Shown here in pieces: positions 48,600 to 60,300 of a DNA stretch of 64,000 nt. How positions within the stretch are numbered: position 1 is the stretch's first letter; every line of letters begins with the position of its first letter. Source of the DNA: Emydura subglobosa (lineage: Eukaryota > Chordata > Testudines > Chelidae); assembly GCA_007922225.1 (NCBI GenBank), contig ML679962.1:31169563-31233562 (forward strand), given 5' to 3'. The position numbers and the translations under genes are program-made. Below the pieces are notes generated by a model. It ran no database searches and had not been told where the DNA came from. It saw only the letters and a program-made list of their open reading frames with translations.

Positions 48600-50181
48600 A
48601 GGTGAGCAGCCCTCAGTGGTGAAAGAACAGGTTAAGGACTATTTAGAAAGGCTGGATATGAACAAGTACAGGGGACCAAATGCAATGCAACCAAGGTGGT
48701 GAAGGAGTTGGCTGAAGTGACTGAGCCATTGGCCATTATCTTTGAAAACTCATGGTGATTGGGGGAGGTCCCGGATGATTGGAAAAAAGGCAAATATAGT
48801 GCCTATCTTCAAAAAAGGAAAGAAAGAGGAGCCAGTGAACTACAGACTGGTCAGCCTCACCTCAGTCCCTGGAAAAATCATGGAAGAGGTTCTCAAGGAA
48901 TCCATTTTGAGGCACGTGGAGGAGATAAAGGTGATCAGGAATAGTCAGCATGGATTCACCAAGGGCAAGTCATGCCTGACCAACCTGATTGCCTTCTATA
49001 ATGAGATGACTGGCTCTGTGGATGTGGGGAAAGCGGTGGATGTGATATACCTTGATTTTAGCAAAGCTTTCAATACAGTCTCCCACAGTATTCTTATCAG
49101 CAAGTTAAAGAAGTATGGATTGGATGAATGGACTATAAGGTTCAGTGAAAGCTGACTAGATCATTGGGCTCAACGGGTAACGATCAATGGCTCGATATCT
49201 AGTGGGCAGCTGGTAACAAATGAAGTGCCCCAGAGGTTGGTGCTGGGCCAGTTTTGTTCAACATCTTCATTAATGATCTGGAGGATGGGGTGGATTGCAC
49301 CCTCAACAAGTTTGTGGATGACTCTAAGCTGGGGGGAGTGGTAGATACCCTGGAGGGTAGGGAAGGATACAGAGTGACCTAGACAAATTAGAGGATTGGG
49401 CCAAAAGACATCTGATGAGGTTCAACAAGGACAAGTGCAGAGTCCTGCACTTAGGGCGGAAAAATCCCATGCACTGCCACAGACTGGGGACCGATGAGCT
49501 GGGCAGCAGTTCTGCAGAAAAGGACCTGGGGGTGACGGTGTACAAGAAGCTGGATATGAGTCAGCAGTGTGCCCTGGTGGCCAAGAAGGCTAATAGCATA
49601 TTGGGCTGCATTAGTAGGAGCATTGCCAGCAGATCGAGGGAAGCGATCATTCCCCTCTATTCAGCACTGGTGAGGCCGCATTTACAGTACTGTGTCCAGT
49701 TTTGAGCCCCCCACTACAGAAAGGATGTGAACAAATTGTAAAGAGTCCAGCGGAGGGCAACAAAAATGATTAGTGGGCTGGAGCACATGACTTATGAGTA
49801 GAGGCTGAGGGAACTAGGCTTGTTTAGTCTGTAGAAGAGAAGAATGAGGGGGGATTTGATAGCAGCCTTCAACTACCTGAAAGGGGGTTCCAGGGAGGAT
49901 GGAACTAAGCTGTTTTCAGTGGTAGTAGATGGCAGAGCAACAATCAAGAGTCTCAAGTTGCAGTGGGGAAGGTCTAGGTTGGATATTAGGAAAAACTTTC
50001 AGGAGGGTGGTGAATCACTGGAATGGGTTACCTAGGGAGATGGTGGAATCTCCATTGTTAGAGGTTTTTAAGGTGCGGCTTGACAAAGCCCTGGCTGGGA
50101 TGATTTAGTTGGGGTTGGTCCTGCTTTGAGCAGAAAGTTGGACTAGATGACCTCCTTCCAACTCTAATCTTCTATGATTCT
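48600..50181 (+). mobile_element. CR1 LINE, 5'-truncated, about 1.58 kb
   Basis: The longest mobile element in the window. It opens at 'gtgagcagccctcagtggtg', covers the reverse-transcriptase half of ORF2 and runs to the CR1 3' end ('tagttggggttggtcctgc', 'gactagatgacctcc', 'cttctatgattctacc'). The coding line is broken. 48742-49155 is open, a frameshift follows between 49155 and 49415, and frames resume at 49415-49705 and 49844-50035. The tail is the CR1 octamer type with no poly-A, as expected for CR1. The 5' third of ORF2 (endonuclease) is absent, so the copy cannot move. It lies directly beside the MIR at 48391-48590. Confidence 0.95.
48742..49155 (+). pseudogene. CR1 ORF2 reverse-transcriptase fragment
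   Basis: A 137-codon open segment inside the CR1 element. It contains NYRLVSLTSVPGKIMEEVL (palm entry), QHGFTKGKSCLTNLIAF (the QxGF..G.S motif), and YLDFSKAFNTVSH at about residues 103-115. The last is reverse-transcriptase motif A, with the catalytic aspartate of LDFSKAF kept and the usual AFDTV changed to AFNTV. Motif C survives downstream in another frame as FVDD (49311-49322), where intact CR1 has FADD. The start codon is only the first ATG in an already truncated ORF. Stops and frameshifts make it non-functional. Confidence 0.9.
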
Positions 50182-52210
50182 ACCATGTTCACTGGACCAC
50201 AGTATTTCAAAGAGTCTCTGCAAAGATTCTTAATTAGTAAAAACAAATTGCTACCAGCTAACACAGAGGAGGGTGGAGTGAGAGATTGGTAGATATGCAT
50301 CACTCTTCTCCTTATTTTCAATGATTGAAGTGGTACACATCTGTGGTGGGATGGGCCAGAGCTTAACTCTGATAAGGGAGGAGTTGTTTTTTCCATTGCT
50401 GCAGTCAGTCAAACAGCTACAAAAAACTAAAAAAAACCCCTGCAATTTGACTGAAGAGTGTACAACAAAAAGGATTATGCACATAGACTGTTTCCCTGAA
50501 ACAGGAAAAGAAACCAGAGGAAAGTGGATGCTTGTTTCATTTCCCCAATCAAACAAATCAGTCCCTAGGCCACAATATAATGCTCCTGTGTCATCTTTGC
50601 TGGGGGAGGCACACAGCAGTGCCGGACAACAAACCACAGGACTCCCAGACAGAAAAGGATATCAGCACTTCAGAGCAACATGGACTTACTGCAAAAATGT
50701 ATCAGCTGAAGAAAAGGTAGGGACTTTGAGACATTAACTGTGCTGAACAGCATAGATAGTAAAAGAGAATTCCATCTGGATCAAGCTGATGCTAAAATAA
50801 GGAGCAATAAAGAAAAGTCTGGAGAGTTAACTGAGCACACCAAAAAAAGTTATAAAGCAATATACTTGGAGAAAGAAAGTTATAAACCTTGAAGATTCTG
50901 GTGATAGTGAGGAATGTTCCGGTGTTGGAAATCCCAGGCAATTCCTCCAGTACCTTTTCCATTGGGATTAATGGAAAAAAAAACATTTTTGATAACAAAC
51001 ACTTTAAATGGAATTTTTTTAAATATTTTGCTTTTTTTTAAAAAAAAAAAAAAAAAAAAAGACTGCGGAATTCATGTATTTAAAGTTCTACAGGAAGATA
51101 ATAAGGACAACACAATAGTGACCTTATTCAGCATCAGAGAGAAGAGGAGGATTTGAAATATGGCCATTGCCACTGAGGGCAACACAATTGTGATTTTTAA
51201 AAAATATTTCCCCAGATTTCAGTGTGATGTACATAGCAAGGGAAAAATTCTTTAGTGAAACCTTCAAAGGTGGGTGCCTATATCTCTATTTACCCACCAG
51301 TAACGACAATATCATCAAAGAAAATGAGTCTTATTGCACAGCCACAAAAAGGGATTTCATTTTAGTTTGTTGTATATAGATGACGCATTAAATCTAATTA
51401 GAAATAATATTTTTGTCCTTTCTTGAGACTAAAGAAGAAACATCACTTATTTTACAGACTATTAAGCATAGAGAATTTTCAGCTCCATAGTTGTTCAATT
51501 GCAAAGGAGAAATTGAACTTTACATAACTAATTCTTGAATGTCTGCATTTGAATTCAATCATGCCTCTAACTTTGTTTGATTGACTCCTGTCCCACACAG
51601 ACTGCCCAGAGTATGTCACAGGAACCTGTCATTCAACATCAAGCATTTCTGAGAGACCCCCAGTGAAGAACATCTGAAAGGCCAAAACCCAAGAGACGTT
51701 TGAAAGGTTGAAAACAAAAGAGCCTGAACAGAAGGAAAAAAAATTTCAACCTAACTTTTATTAAAAGTAGTCCACAAAGATTGTTAGCCTGCAAGGCAAA
51801 AATAAAGTTTTTCACTTAAATCAGTGATGGTGTATGAGTTGAGAGAAGTTTTCTTAATTGGATGTTCCTGAAAAGATCATTTAAAATCACCACAAGCTAG
51901 ATTGTCTTTGAGCACAGTCCTGCACTGGTGAGAACACTACCCAGAATCCCCAGTGAGTGAGGGAGTGCATAAATTTCTGCAGCCCTTTAAGGGCTAATCC
52001 ACACTGACAAAATAACAGTGTAAACAAGGAGTGTCATGGTTAATATTGCATCACCCTAGGGCGGGTCACAGCCAGCTGACTGGGTTTTAAATACTCCATT
52101 GTCTGTTTACACAGAGTGCTAAACTGCATTTAACATGATATTAGGTAACTAGAACAGTTTTTTTCTAGGACAGACAGCCCTGTTGGGGTGTGGTTTGCTC
52201 TCCTCCACTG
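50182..52210. other. Unique non-coding DNA
   Basis: Overlapping frames on opposite strands (50321-50737 plus, 50251-50637 minus) have no domain. The stretch 52000-52180 ('aatccacactgac..acagtgtaaacaagg') may be a diverged MITE of the turtle type, but its far end was not identified. Confidence 0.45.
51032..51060. repeat. T8-A21 homopolymer
   Basis: Eight T followed directly by 21 A. It is hairpin-capable and prone to slippage. Confidence 0.95.
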
Positions 52211-52220
52211 NNNNNNNNNN
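52211..52220. other. Assembly gap (10 N)
   Basis: Ten N bases; true gap length unknown. The left flank ends 'ctcctccactg' and the right begins 'ctcacctcac'. Confidence 0.99.
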
Positions 52221-52660
52221 CTCACCTCACAAACACCATAAGGCCAGGTAGAACTTGGCCCCATCTTGGCCCCATCTTTGCCCCCCTCCCCTCCCCACAC
52301 CAAAAGAAAATCATGGCAGAAGAGTTACACATACATCTACCCCTTTAAATAAATGTGGACTCTTCCAAAATAGCCCTCACTCTGGAAATGACCTGTGCCT
52401 GCATTGAAGGCCCATTTATTTCATGTCCTCCCTCATGGCAGGACTTGCAAGACCACCACATATATCTTGGGTTTTCCCTCCACTTGCCAACACCCTTAAA
52501 CCTAGTCACCCCATGGTCTGTCCTGTTGCAATTGCCTCAGATTGTGCATGTAAGGCAGGAGCTGGGTCCTATTTTTCCTTCATGGGGCTATATTGAATAC
52601 AGCATTAATAACAGAAACAACAGCCATTCCTGGAAGATGAAAGTTGGTGGAAAAATGGGA
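52221..52660. other. Unique non-coding DNA
   Basis: Starts with a small duplication (cttggccccatc twice, 52256-52281). The 116-codon frame 52355-52705 runs into a MIR and has no domain. Confidence 0.45.
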
Positions 52661-52860
52661 TGGGCAGTCAAGAGACCTCTCCTCTGCCACCACTTCACTC
52701 TGTGATCTCAGCCCAGTCGCTTACCCTCTTGGGGCTTCAGTTCCCCCTCACCCTTCTCTTAAAATGCTTCCTTATCTCACAAGGATGTTGGGAGACTTAA
52801 TCCATTAGCGTTTGTAAAGTGCTGCAAGATCTTCTCACGAACAGCACCTAGGAAGTAACA
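52661..52860 (+). mobile_element. MIR-like SINE
   Basis: Sense MIR: 'gtgatctcagcccagtcgcttaccctc', 'ggggcttcagttccccc', 'tctcacaaggatgttgggag', 'agcgtttgtaaagtgctgcaagatc'. Confidence 0.8.
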
Positions 52861-53846
52861 ACGGACAAAATTCAGGGCATACAGGAACCATCCCTGTGAT
52901 GGGGTGCAGAGGGGGATGCATGTGGAATTTCAGGGACCGACGCCCTGAATAAGATGGGGCGTGCAGGTCAGTGGGAATCACTGGCGAATGTCAGAATGAA
53001 GATGGATAGACTCAACTCGAGTAGAGGAAACAGAAGCCACTTTGTTCAGGGGCCAGAGAGAGGAACTTAGCAAGAGGAGAGAGGACTTAGCAAGAGGCAT
53101 TAGCAAGATTTAGGTTGGAAGAGGAAGGTCTTCAGCGGTAACAGAAAAACAGCTTCAGGGAAATGGCAGTCAAAGCGATATTTCTTTCTTGGTCATGTTA
53201 AAAGCTCCTATGGAAAAATCCCTCCAGGTCTGAGCTTAGTGTGCTGTGACAACGAAGAAACCCCTCCCCGTTTAAAGCTGCTAGAAGGAATACAAGAGCT
53301 ACCAAGGAAGGAGGCATTTGTGCTTTTTGTGAGTTACAGGTTTTTATTCCCGGTATTTCTCATGATCCCGTAGATAGCATATAATTGTTATAAAAAGGCT
53401 TCAGCATAGAGCATTCTGAATGAGAATGGGTTTTTTAAAAAAAATTAAGCTGTCAAGGGAAGGGAAGAGACTGTCTCATGGCCAACATCAAGGTTTCTTA
53501 CATTTCAAAAGGAGTCAGTTTAACTGACTCAAATAAACTTTTTGTACTTGGAATAGACACAGGGACAGCCCAGCTCATCTTTCGGTTCAGGAGTGTAGTC
53601 TGAGTCCTTGTACGCTTTGATATTCAGAGATCGTGGACGGAGACTCACAAAGGAAAGGGTGATTGTATCATTTGACCAGGGGGCAGCCAGAGAGCCACAA
53701 ATGGTGTGAGCTTTACAGAAGCACACTCAGTCACGCTTTGAGATGAGCTTAGAAGTATAAAGAAAAAGGAAAAAAAACAAAACCACAGTGTGAACCAGGC
53801 TGCTTCTCAGAGCTTGCAGCAGAGAAGGAAACCATGTGTTTTACTT
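52861..53846. other. Unique DNA, possibly containing an LTR-like unit
   Basis: A 12-bp stretch (tgtgatggggtg, 52895-52906) equals the first 12 bases of the solo LTR at 54040-55001 in its own sense. A TATAAAAA lies at 53389-53396 and an AATAAA at 53532-53537, a spacing that would suit an LTR. No terminal CA with a matching target duplication was found. Imperfect tandem units 'acttagcaagagg' occur at 53070-53100. Confidence 0.3.
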
Positions 53847-53953
53847 AGATCATAAGCTCTTCAGAGCAGGGATTATTTTTTTTGTTCTGGATTTGTACAG
53901 CACCTAGCACAATGGGGTCCTGGTGCATGACTGGGGCTACTGTAACACAAATA
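53847..53953 (+). mobile_element. L2 3' tail
   Basis: 'agatcataagctcttcagagcagg', 'ttttttgttctggatttgtac', 'agcacctagcacaatggggtcc', 'tggtgcatgactggggctac' are the reptilian L2 terminus in order. Confidence 0.85.
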
Positions 53954-53972
53954 GTCATGTTTGCATGAATGC

Positions 53973-53991
53973 GGGAGGGGGGAGGGAGGGG
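53973..53991 (+). other. Canonical G-quadruplex motif
   Basis: The plus strand reads GGG-A-GGGGGG-A-GGG-A-GGGG, with single-base loops. It lies about 50 bp outside the left edge of the solo LTR. Confidence 0.8.
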
Positions 53992-54034
53992 AGACATACA
54001 GACAGAAAAAAAAGAGGGAAACAAGAGAGATATG

Positions 54035-54039
54035 GGAGC
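54035..54039 (+). repeat. Target-site duplication, left of solo LTR
   Basis: GGAGC precedes the TG terminus at 54040. Confidence 0.65.
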
Positions 54040-55001
54040 TGCAGAAAGGTACATTCACCACCTAGGCAACCACCGATAGCAAAGCAAGACTCCTCTCTCT
54101 AGTGGACCCTAGATGACCATTGCTCCAGTCCTGGAGTGGTCTGCCCCCAACCAGGTCACATTTTAGTCCCATCCCTCCCAGGTGGAAAGAGATACCAACG
54201 AACAACAGCCCTGCCTCCTTACAAAAGGTCTCTCAGCCCCAGCTCTGGTCCCCCTAGTCCTTACACTCCTGTCTCAGGCCTCTCCGTCATCCTTACCCCT
54301 CTTCTCCAGGGCCTCATGCCACCTTCCTTCCCCAGTGCCTGGTATTGGGAACCCAGACTCTCCTACTACACTGGGTTCCAATCCAGAGACCGTATAAACA
54401 CTAGCCAAGATCTGCTTCTCCAAACTCCTTACTGCTACCTTCCAGGACTTCTTCCTAGTGTAACCTATCAGCTGATCTCTCTCACAGCCTCTCCACATTT
54501 ATAGGCACAATTCTTAGGGCTTTCCCCTGGAATCCACCAATACATCTTCTATAAAAAGTATAAATGTAAACCAATTCTGCCTTCCTAAGGCTTGACCTTT
54601 CAGGTTCCCCTTGCTGTCCCGCCACTGAATGCCTCCCAAGGCTTTTGCCCTACTCTTTTATTAGGGCTGCTCCCCACCACGCCTGCTGCACACCCAATAG
54701 CTGTGTTGTGTCTCTCCTAGCCTCCTACCAGACGTCTCTTCTTAGGAGGAGATCCTAGAGCCAATTCTCTTAGCGAGTTTCCTCTTTAAGGCTGCTGGTC
54801 TCTCTGGTTCCAGAGAACAGATGCAGAGCTTCCCCCTGAATGAAACACCTCTTCTGTGCCAAACTTCCTTTCTTTATAGTCATTGCTGAGCAGTTTCCTC
54901 ATCTGGGCTTCATCTTTAATTAAGCCTGGCTCACCCTTCAGGTACAGCCAGGTAGCATAATTAACCTCTCAGGCCCAGCTTAATCCTTTCACCCCATCAC
55001 A
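54040..55001 (-). mobile_element. Probable solo LTR of an endogenous retrovirus or LTR retrotransposon
   Basis: A 962-bp unit starting TG (54040) and ending CA (55001), flanked by identical 5-bp GGAGC (54035-54039 and 55002-55006). Five bases is a normal target duplication for LTR elements. In its own (minus) sense it begins TGTGATGGGGTGAAAGG and ends CCTTTCTGCA. A polyadenylation signal AATAAA lies in that sense at 54662-54657. The interior is pyrimidine-rich on the plus strand and matches my memory of a recurrent turtle repeat. There is no internal gag-pol-env sequence or partner LTR in the window, so recombination to a solo LTR is the simplest reading. The 122-codon plus-strand frame inside it is antisense and not a gene. 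Confidence 0.7.
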
Positions 55002-55006
55002 GGAGC
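55002..55006 (+). repeat. Target-site duplication, right of solo LTR
   Basis: GGAGC follows the CA terminus at 55001. Confidence 0.65.
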
Positions 55007-55120
55007 CTAAACCTGAAACCATGCAGAAGACTTCAGGCATATTTTTTCCACAGGAAAAATGAATAGATGCTGAGGCCGTGATGAGCGAGTTAACAGGTCA
55101 AGTAGTGGTCTAGCAGGCTG

Positions 55121-55320
55121 AGAACTCATGACTGAGGGCCAAGACCTCCTATGCGCTAACCCCAGCTCTGCAATCATTGTGTGGCCTTTGCTGAATCTCT
55201 TCACCTGTGTGGGTCTCATTTGGGGGCTAGAATCACCCTTGACAGCCTCAGAGATGTGTTTACAGCCCTTTGACAAAGCTCTAGCTACACGGGTGATGAG
55301 CCCATTACAGATAGACACAC
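55121..55320 (+). mobile_element. MIR-like SINE, diverged
   Basis: 'cctatgcgctaaccccagctctgc', 'gtgtggcctttgctgaatctc', 'ttcacctgtgtgggtctcatttg' follow the MIR tRNA-end and core order. The 3' part is poorly conserved. Confidence 0.6.
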
Positions 55321-55686
55321 CTTATTACTCTCAATGAGTTGTTAAATATTGCAAGGGGGAGTGGATTTAATGAGCAAGTAAAGAGGGGAAGAAAGGTAAA
55401 GCAGGCGATGAACCTAGTTGAATTCTCTTGTCCTTCAGGCTGGTTCTGTTTTAAAAAACTCCATTCCAATTCTACCGGATGCTTTCCGCTGCACACTCCA
55501 CCGTCCTTTGTGACTGACACTCAGTTTTGGCAGCAGGCACTCAGAGAAAAGTGAAGCCGGACACCTTGGAACAAGTGTGTATTCCTGAAAATGGCCATAA
55601 TTCACTCCAGCCTCTTCCATTGATAAGGAGAGGAGCAAAATTTTAAGATAAGCCTATAGGAAAAAAACTGTAATTTTTCTGGTTCT

Positions 55687-55709
55687 AAAAAAAAAAAAAA
55701 AAAAAAAAA
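55687..55709 (+). repeat. Poly-A run (23 A)
   Basis: Homopolymer; no SINE body recognised upstream. Confidence 0.95.
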
Positions 55710-56865
55710 CTTGCTTCTTTCCCTACTACTATTGTGGGAAGAGAAAGCCCCAGACATCTGACTGCCAGCTCTCAGTCATTCTGCGACTTTGACCTACAAT
55801 ACATAATACAGAGCATTCACACCTCCATGGGGTAGCTATTCAGAGACATTCAAGCTGGTAGAAGTGAGTTGGGCTCCTTACCATTTTTTGAATCCCTCAG
55901 TCTGGGCCAAAGAGTTTCTTCTTTTTCATCTACTCTCCTCATCCGTCCCCTCACATGTACATCAGTCACTATAGGCAGCCAAAACTGGCAAAGCAAGTGC
56001 AAAAGGGCCCACTTCTTGTCAGTACCAGAGAATGGAACATAGTCCTGTTTCTATCCGTGCCTGGGGGCAAATCCACGCGTCATCTGGGGGAAGAGGAGAA
56101 TACATTAGGAGCTGGGTGTCTAAAGGGAGGGGGGATATACTTGCAGGAAGTCTTAAAGAGATGTTAATATTCAAGAGAGAAAATTTGTGTGCCAAGAGAA
56201 GATGAATATGAATGAGGGAGACATGGAGGCGGCAGTGGGGATTCTGTAAGAGAAAGCAGGCCTCTAGAAGCCAGCCAACACTGATCCCATTGGCTGGGAA
56301 GGAGAAGGAAGCCATCTCTGATGCACATAGCCCTAGAGAAAGTCAGCTCCAGCATATATTTCCTTCCTGGAAATCCTCCACGTTGTCAGAGTAGCATACC
56401 ATATGTAGCAGCTGCTCTTCGGCTCAGTCCCAACAGGATCCCTCAAGTTAGTGGATATTTAACCATGCACTATTCATGTGGAGAGACATTATGGGCTCAT
56501 GAAGAGAGGAGGATCATGCTGTGTGGCCCTAATTCTCTTAAGGTTAAGGCCCTTGTAACCTGTTTTCCTCCTCCTTTGCTCCCCTCCACACCTCGTAGTG
56601 CAATGGAGCATTTATACTAGTGTTTTGAAAACAGGTTTCTTACTGAACACTGATAAAGACAAAAAAAAGTTCATGAAGTATGTACTGGACTCTTCAGCTT
56701 GTAAAGGAAACAATTGTCCCTTAGTTTGAAAATGCTGCAAATTCTGAAGTCTACATCTCCAAAAACAGAATAATTGTTACTCAATACCTGGAACAAACAT
56801 TTTCCATGGTAAAACTTAATTATATTAATATAAAATGTCATATCTATAGGTGATAGTCTATCCAA

Positions 56866-56887
56866 CCCTCCCCTCCCCCCCCCCCCC
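56866..56887 (-). repeat. C-rich tract with 13-C run
   Basis: CCC-T-CCCC-T-C13 on the plus strand. The minus strand can form a G-quadruplex. Confidence 0.9.
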
Positions 56888-57191
56888 GTGCTAAGAGAAC
56901 ATTGATGTTGCACCGTGAAGTTCAAAAATGACCAAGTTAACCTTTGCTCTGCTCTTGGACACATGCGTTTGATATAGCCTTTAGTGACAAGATTGCTTAG
57001 TATATACTGCCTACCAGAATGCTCTGCAGTGCTTGTTTATTTACTTTCGCCTTTTCTGGAAGATGTGGTTTGAGTAGGGACAAGGAAAGCGTGAAGTTTT
57101 TGTATATTTAGGTTTGTTAATGCACTACAGACTTACAATAGGTGCATTATAAATCGTAATAGTAAATACATTTGAAGACTGATGGTGGTAA

Positions 57192-57322
57192 AATATTAAT
57201 ATTTATTATTTGTGTTGGGGTAGGGCCTAGTAGCGTGAGTCATGGACCAAATCCCCATTGTGCTAGGTGCTGTACAGATGGGGAGGAGGACAGGCTCTAT
57301 CCAGAAGAGTTTAGCCTCTTAG
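57192..57322 (-). mobile_element. L2/MIR 3' tail
   Basis: Antisense tail: 'aatattaatatttattatttg', 'gggcctagtagc', 'agtcatggaccaaatcccc', 'attgtgctaggtgctgtacag', then 'caggctctatccagaagagttta'. Confidence 0.82.
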
Positions 57323-60300
57323 TTTCATTTATAGGATAGAGGGGGAAAACATTTCAATCTCCCCGATATCAGGTTTAAAAACCAAGTTCCTTCCCACAAA
57401 CATTACACATGAAGTTTTGTGCATCAGGATCAAGCTTTCTTGTAGATGCCTTGAGCACCCCAGACCCATTAAAAAGCAAAGAACGTTAAAGGAAAGAGTG
57501 CTGCTGTACACTGATTTTATTTTAAATCTATATAAATGTAAAAGTCCAGACACGACAGAAAGGCCAGATTATTTTTGTCACAAAGAGAAACAAAACAATG
57601 AGTGATTAATTAGACGAATACTCCTGAGCTTTTCCATTTCCTCATTTGTGATGTGATGTTTACTTCTTGTTTCCAAATTATTTTTACATTATGCCACCAC
57701 CACAAGCCTCTCATCTTTAATTATCAAGGCCCACACTATAGTGGGGTAGAATCTTTTCCAGCCAAGATAAGGAGTTTAAGCACAGTCTGATGTCCCATTG
57801 CCCTGTATATTAGGGAGCCTGTGGAGACACACCACCACCACAAGAGAGCTAAAAACAACAACCGTGGAACCTGAGATAAGCAAGCACTGAGAAAAACAGT
57901 AACCACACGTTCTCATGGGCTGAGGCCTGACTGATGCTAGAGCAAGAAATACATGAAAGAAACAAGTGAACCGCACCCAAGAAATGACAGCTTTTGTTCA
58001 GTGATAAAGACTCCGGTAGGCTTCTGCAAGCTTGCTTTCTGGCTCAGTCATTTATATCATTTAAGAGCTCCCAGCTAGGAAAATGGTCTTCTAAAATAAA
58101 CAGTAAAAAAAACCTGGGGCAAAAAAACTGATTGGCAATTATTCATTTAATCCTCCTTTTAATATATAGAGAGGACAGCAAGAATGTGCTATTAGGAAAT
58201 ATTGGGGAAGTGTAAGAGTCCCTCTGTCAAACCAGTTTATAAATAAATCCAAATCAGCACACTGGTACAAAGTTAAGGCCAGACAGTTCAAATTCAAATC
58301 GGTCAGGAAATGTAAAATGAAAGTTTCTTTCAGTATTGCTAACTCTGCCCCATTGCACTTTTGGGGGGAGGGTATTGTATCCACTTGCAAAGAAACAGGG
58401 CTTTATTAAGCATGCATTTATAAATGATCAGTTTAACAAGAAAACAGGACAAGACAGTTTGAAAGGTGTACAACCCTGCCACATTAGAGCACTGTAAGAA
58501 ACTGTGATAAAGTCAAGCCATGAACTGCGCCTCTGGATCTGAATTTCCCCCAGCTTAGGTGGTGATGAGGTTTGGGCTTGTCTCTAACATGAACCTTCAT
58601 GTTTGCATTTTCTTTCTGTGTGAACTGTGCTCGCTCATATCAGCGTGTGTACGTTAATTTTAATTTCCTGGATGCGATTTAAGAAAATTAAAAAGGAAAA
58701 TAAAAATCACAGGGCTCTGATTGGTGCATTTCTTTAACTCAGTGATGTGCACACAAGGGGAGTCAAGCTGAGGCCCAGGCCCACCCATTCGGCAGCACAG
58801 AACTCCTCCAGGGCCAGGGCCGGAACAGCGAGCTGCTCTTCGGCCATGGGCCCTGGCAGGAGATGATAGCTCCTCTGGATCCATGGTTGCAGAGGGGATG
58901 AGGGGAAGGGAAAGCCAGCTCCTCCAGCCATGCAGGGCACAGAAAGTTCCCCTCCCAAAACAGCCACATTTTTATTCCTGTGGATGCCCTGTTTTAACTG
59001 GTGTTAATGGTATTTCAGGTACTGCTATATTTAGAAGCCACTAATAACACAAAGATTTAACATACTATGCACCTTATTCACATTTACACAAATCCCCTCT
59101 GCATCACTGTGGCACCATAAAGAAGCTTTAAGTGAGCTTTAACTTGCTTAGTTTAAGGCCCTTTTACACTGCCAGAATGGTATAAAGCACGATTCAGGCC
59201 CTCTGCATGCAAACACACCCTTGTTTTCAAGACTAATGATTCCATTTTAGAGAAATTGTCAGCGCTCCTAATTTAACTTCGGTGAAAGCAAATTCCTTTA
59301 GACTTGTGTCAATCTCTGGGTGTTGAGTAAAATTTGAAAAAAATGCAAACCCAGTACTTTGCTAGTGGGGCTTTAAAACACTCAAATGATGTAACAAATT
59401 GACTGGGGATAGACTCTTTAGAGGGATGAATTATGGCAATTGTTCATACACTAATGAGTGAGCATACGGTAGATACCCTCTTTCATTTACCACCCATCTC
59501 ATTTGTTTTACTCCCAGTCCTCTGAATAATTCCCAAACTGCCCCTCTCCCCGCTAACGTAACTGAACAAATCATTACCCTTTGCTGTTATTAAAGATATG
59601 TGATTTAAAAAGGATTTCTCCCGTACAATCCTGTCTATTTGGTAGATTCGACAGTGAAATTATGAGATAACACCTCATCCTCCAACTGATCAGCAAGGGT
59701 ATGACAAAGTCAACATTATGACAATACTGCAAGATGAAATAGAAAAACAAATTGAGATTTGAAAGTGTCAGCTCTTGTTTAAACACCAAAAGATTACAGT
59801 AATTAGCAAATATGGTGAGAAAAATTATGAAAAACATAAAAAGGACATGATTCCAATTCTGCTGCACTTTAAAGTTGCTCTTTAACATGTAGATTAATCT
59901 ATTTTAAACAGGATGAGATTGAAAGTCAATACTTTAGTTTACTGGTTTTGTGCAATGATTAGTATTTACTGGATTTTAAATGCTATGCACGGAGTTACTG
60001 ATGGAAAACGGGCTTTATGTTTCTAATCTGAAAATTAATAAAAAATTTAAACAAACTGAAATGATGCTGTACAATATAATGCCGTACTTGCTGTTAAAAC
60101 CTGTTTTAGATACATTTGTTCTCAGATACAAGATCAGAAATAAATGCCGCACATTGTAAACTTTATTTACAACAGATGATGTTTTAAAGCAAGACATAAA
60201 AAGGAAAAAATGCAAGATTAATCATCATCTCCGGTTTTCAAACCTTTTTAGATTAAACTACATCTAGTGAGTATTGTCATTTTAATTTTTAGATTACATT

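Larger units (their letters stand above)
55321..57191. other. Unique non-coding DNA
   Basis: Contains a 23-A run (55687-55709) and a C-rich tract (56866-56887). Open frames have no domain. Confidence 0.5.

Noticed and set aside
48742..49155. Reverse-transcriptase-like frame considered as a domesticated host gene
   Set aside because: It is flanked on both sides by normal CR1 sequence, truncated, and frameshifted downstream.
50251..50737. Overlapping 138-codon plus and 128-codon minus frames
   Set aside because: Opposite-strand overlap, no motif, no homology I recognise. Typical of chance open frames.
51040..51060. Poly-A run taken as the tail of a retrogene or SINE
   Set aside because: No recognisable gene or SINE body upstream, and it is preceded directly by a T run, so a simple homopolymer is more likely.
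54136..54504. 122-codon Pro/Ser/Leu-rich plus-strand frame
   Set aside because: It is antisense within the probable solo LTR. Its composition reflects the pyrimidine-rich repeat.
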